Shown here piece after piece: positions 5,039-5,621 of a stretch of 5,621 nt of DNA. The stretch is from NCBI GenBank assembly GCA_016278415.1, contig JADQBV010000388.1, forward strand, positions 1 through 5,621, read 5' to 3'. Numbering within the stretch: the stretch's first letter is position 1; every line of letters starts with the position of its first letter. The notes beneath the pieces were generated by a model that was not told where the DNA came from, made no database searches, and saw only the letters and a program-made list of their open reading frames with translations. The position numbers and the translations under genes are program-made. This stretch comes from Halanaerobiales bacterium. Lineage in GTDB: Bacteria > Bacillota_F > Halanaerobiia > Halanaerobiales > DTU029.

Positions 5039-5621
5039 GATTTAAAAAACAAACGAATAGGTTATGCTATGACTGGGTCTCATTGTACACTTGCAAAGAG
5101 TATTCCAGTTTTAGAAAAGTTAAAGGATTTAGGTGCTGATCTAGTACCTATTATATCAGAGACTGTATTGAATAATGACACTAAATTTGGTGCAGCTGAA
5201 CAATGGATTAATAAAATCACTGAGATATGTAACAATCCAATTATTAATTCTATTGTAAAAGCTGAACCTATAGGACCTGATAAGATTATTGATCTTTTAG
5301 TTATTGCCCCTTGTACTGGTAATACTTTAGCTAAGATTGCTAATGGTATTATTGATGAAACAGTAGTAATGGCTGCCAAGGCTCAACTTCGTAATGAAAG
5401 GCCTGTGTTAGTCGCTCTGGCCACAAATGATGGTCTAGGATTAAACGCAAAGAATTTAGGTGTTTTATTAAACACTAATAATATATACTTTGTTCCTTTT
5501 GGTCAAGATAATCCAGTTGAAAAGAGGAATTCACTTGTTGCTAGATTTGATTTAATTATAAGGGCTTCAGAATATGCCCTTGATGGCAAACAAATTCAGC
5601 CAGTTTTAATTGAATACAGGG
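5036..5621 (+). CDS. dpaB: Dipicolinate synthase subunit B (flavoprotein), 3' end missing
   Basis: Partner subunit of DpaA (SpoVFB), a flavoprotein-fold protein related to the HFCD/flavoprotein family; its role is oxidation of the lysine-pathway intermediate to dipicolinate during sporulation. The frame is open for 195 codons from TTG 5036 to the window edge; B. subtilis SpoVFB is about 200 residues, so only the last few should be missing. It begins MDLKNKRIGYAMTGSHCT, with the family TGSHCT motif at 13-18. Further landmarks are KFGAAEQW (50-57), IVKAEPIGP (73-81), VIAPCTGNTLAKIANGI (89-105), MAAKAQLRNERPV, LATNDGLGLN and FVPFGQDNP. It is transcribed with dpaA from the sigma-K-like promoter. 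In Bacillus, asd and an aspartokinase gene follow; what follows here is outside the window. Confidence 0.95.
   Translation, partial: MDLKNKRIGYAMTGSHCTLAKSIPVLEKLKDLGADLVPIISETVLNNDTKFGAAEQWINKITEICNNPIINSIVKAEPIGPDKIIDLLVIAPCTGNTLAKIANGIIDETVVMAAKAQLRNERPVLVALATNDGLGLNAKNLGVLLNTNNIYFVPFGQDNPVEKRNSLVARFDLIIRASEYALDGKQIQPVLIEYR

Noticed and set aside
1..5621. CRISPR arrays, insertion sequences, tRNA or rRNA genes, toxin-antitoxin or phage genes.
   Set aside because: No regularly spaced repeats, transposase, terminal inverted repeats or RNA gene signatures were seen; the genes are ordinary metabolic and sporulation functions.

Overview
The window reads as an AT-rich chromosomal segment of a Gram-positive, endospore-forming bacterium (Bacillota, probably a Clostridia-like lineage). 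Two things point there: the pair dpaA-dpaB (spoVFA-spoVFB), whose enzyme makes the spore-core metabolite dipicolinic acid, and the strong AGGAGG-type ribosome binding sites. The genus cannot be fixed from the sequence. All four complete genes look intact; the fifth (dpaB) runs off the right edge.

Layout. Positions 1-233: untranslated leader of a DMT/EamA-family permease gene, with its promoter probably left of the window. 234-1151 (+): the permease. 1152-1236: convergent intergenic stretch with two hairpins; one, overlapping the permease stop codon, is the likely terminator of the minus-strand gene. 1237-2931 (-): a short-form alpha-glucan (glycogen) phosphorylase. 2932-3263: divergent intergenic region with a good sigma-A promoter at 3012-3039 and an untranslated leader of about 215 bases for dapB. 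3264-4058 (+): dapB, dihydrodipicolinate reductase. 4059-4143: a short gap with a textbook sigma-K promoter match. 4144-4998 (+): dpaA, which appears to start at a rare AUU codon. 5036-5621 (+): dpaB, UUG start, incomplete at the window edge.

How they work together. DapB and the DpaA/DpaB enzyme draw on the same precursor, the product of DapA. DapB sends it to diaminopimelate and lysine (wall and protein synthesis); DpaAB oxidises it to dipicolinate in the mother cell late in sporulation. The promoters fit this split: a vegetative promoter plus long leader for dapB, and an internal sporulation promoter for dpaAB.

The most interesting signal is that the leaders of the permease gene (about 10-200) and dapB (about 3064-3240) are recognisably the same element. 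They share the same blocks in the same order, comparable hairpins, and similar distance to the start codon, although the genes are unrelated. I could not match the element to a riboswitch or T-box class I know. It suggests a shared cis-regulatory RNA (or operator) that ties the permease to lysine/diaminopimelate/dipicolinate metabolism.
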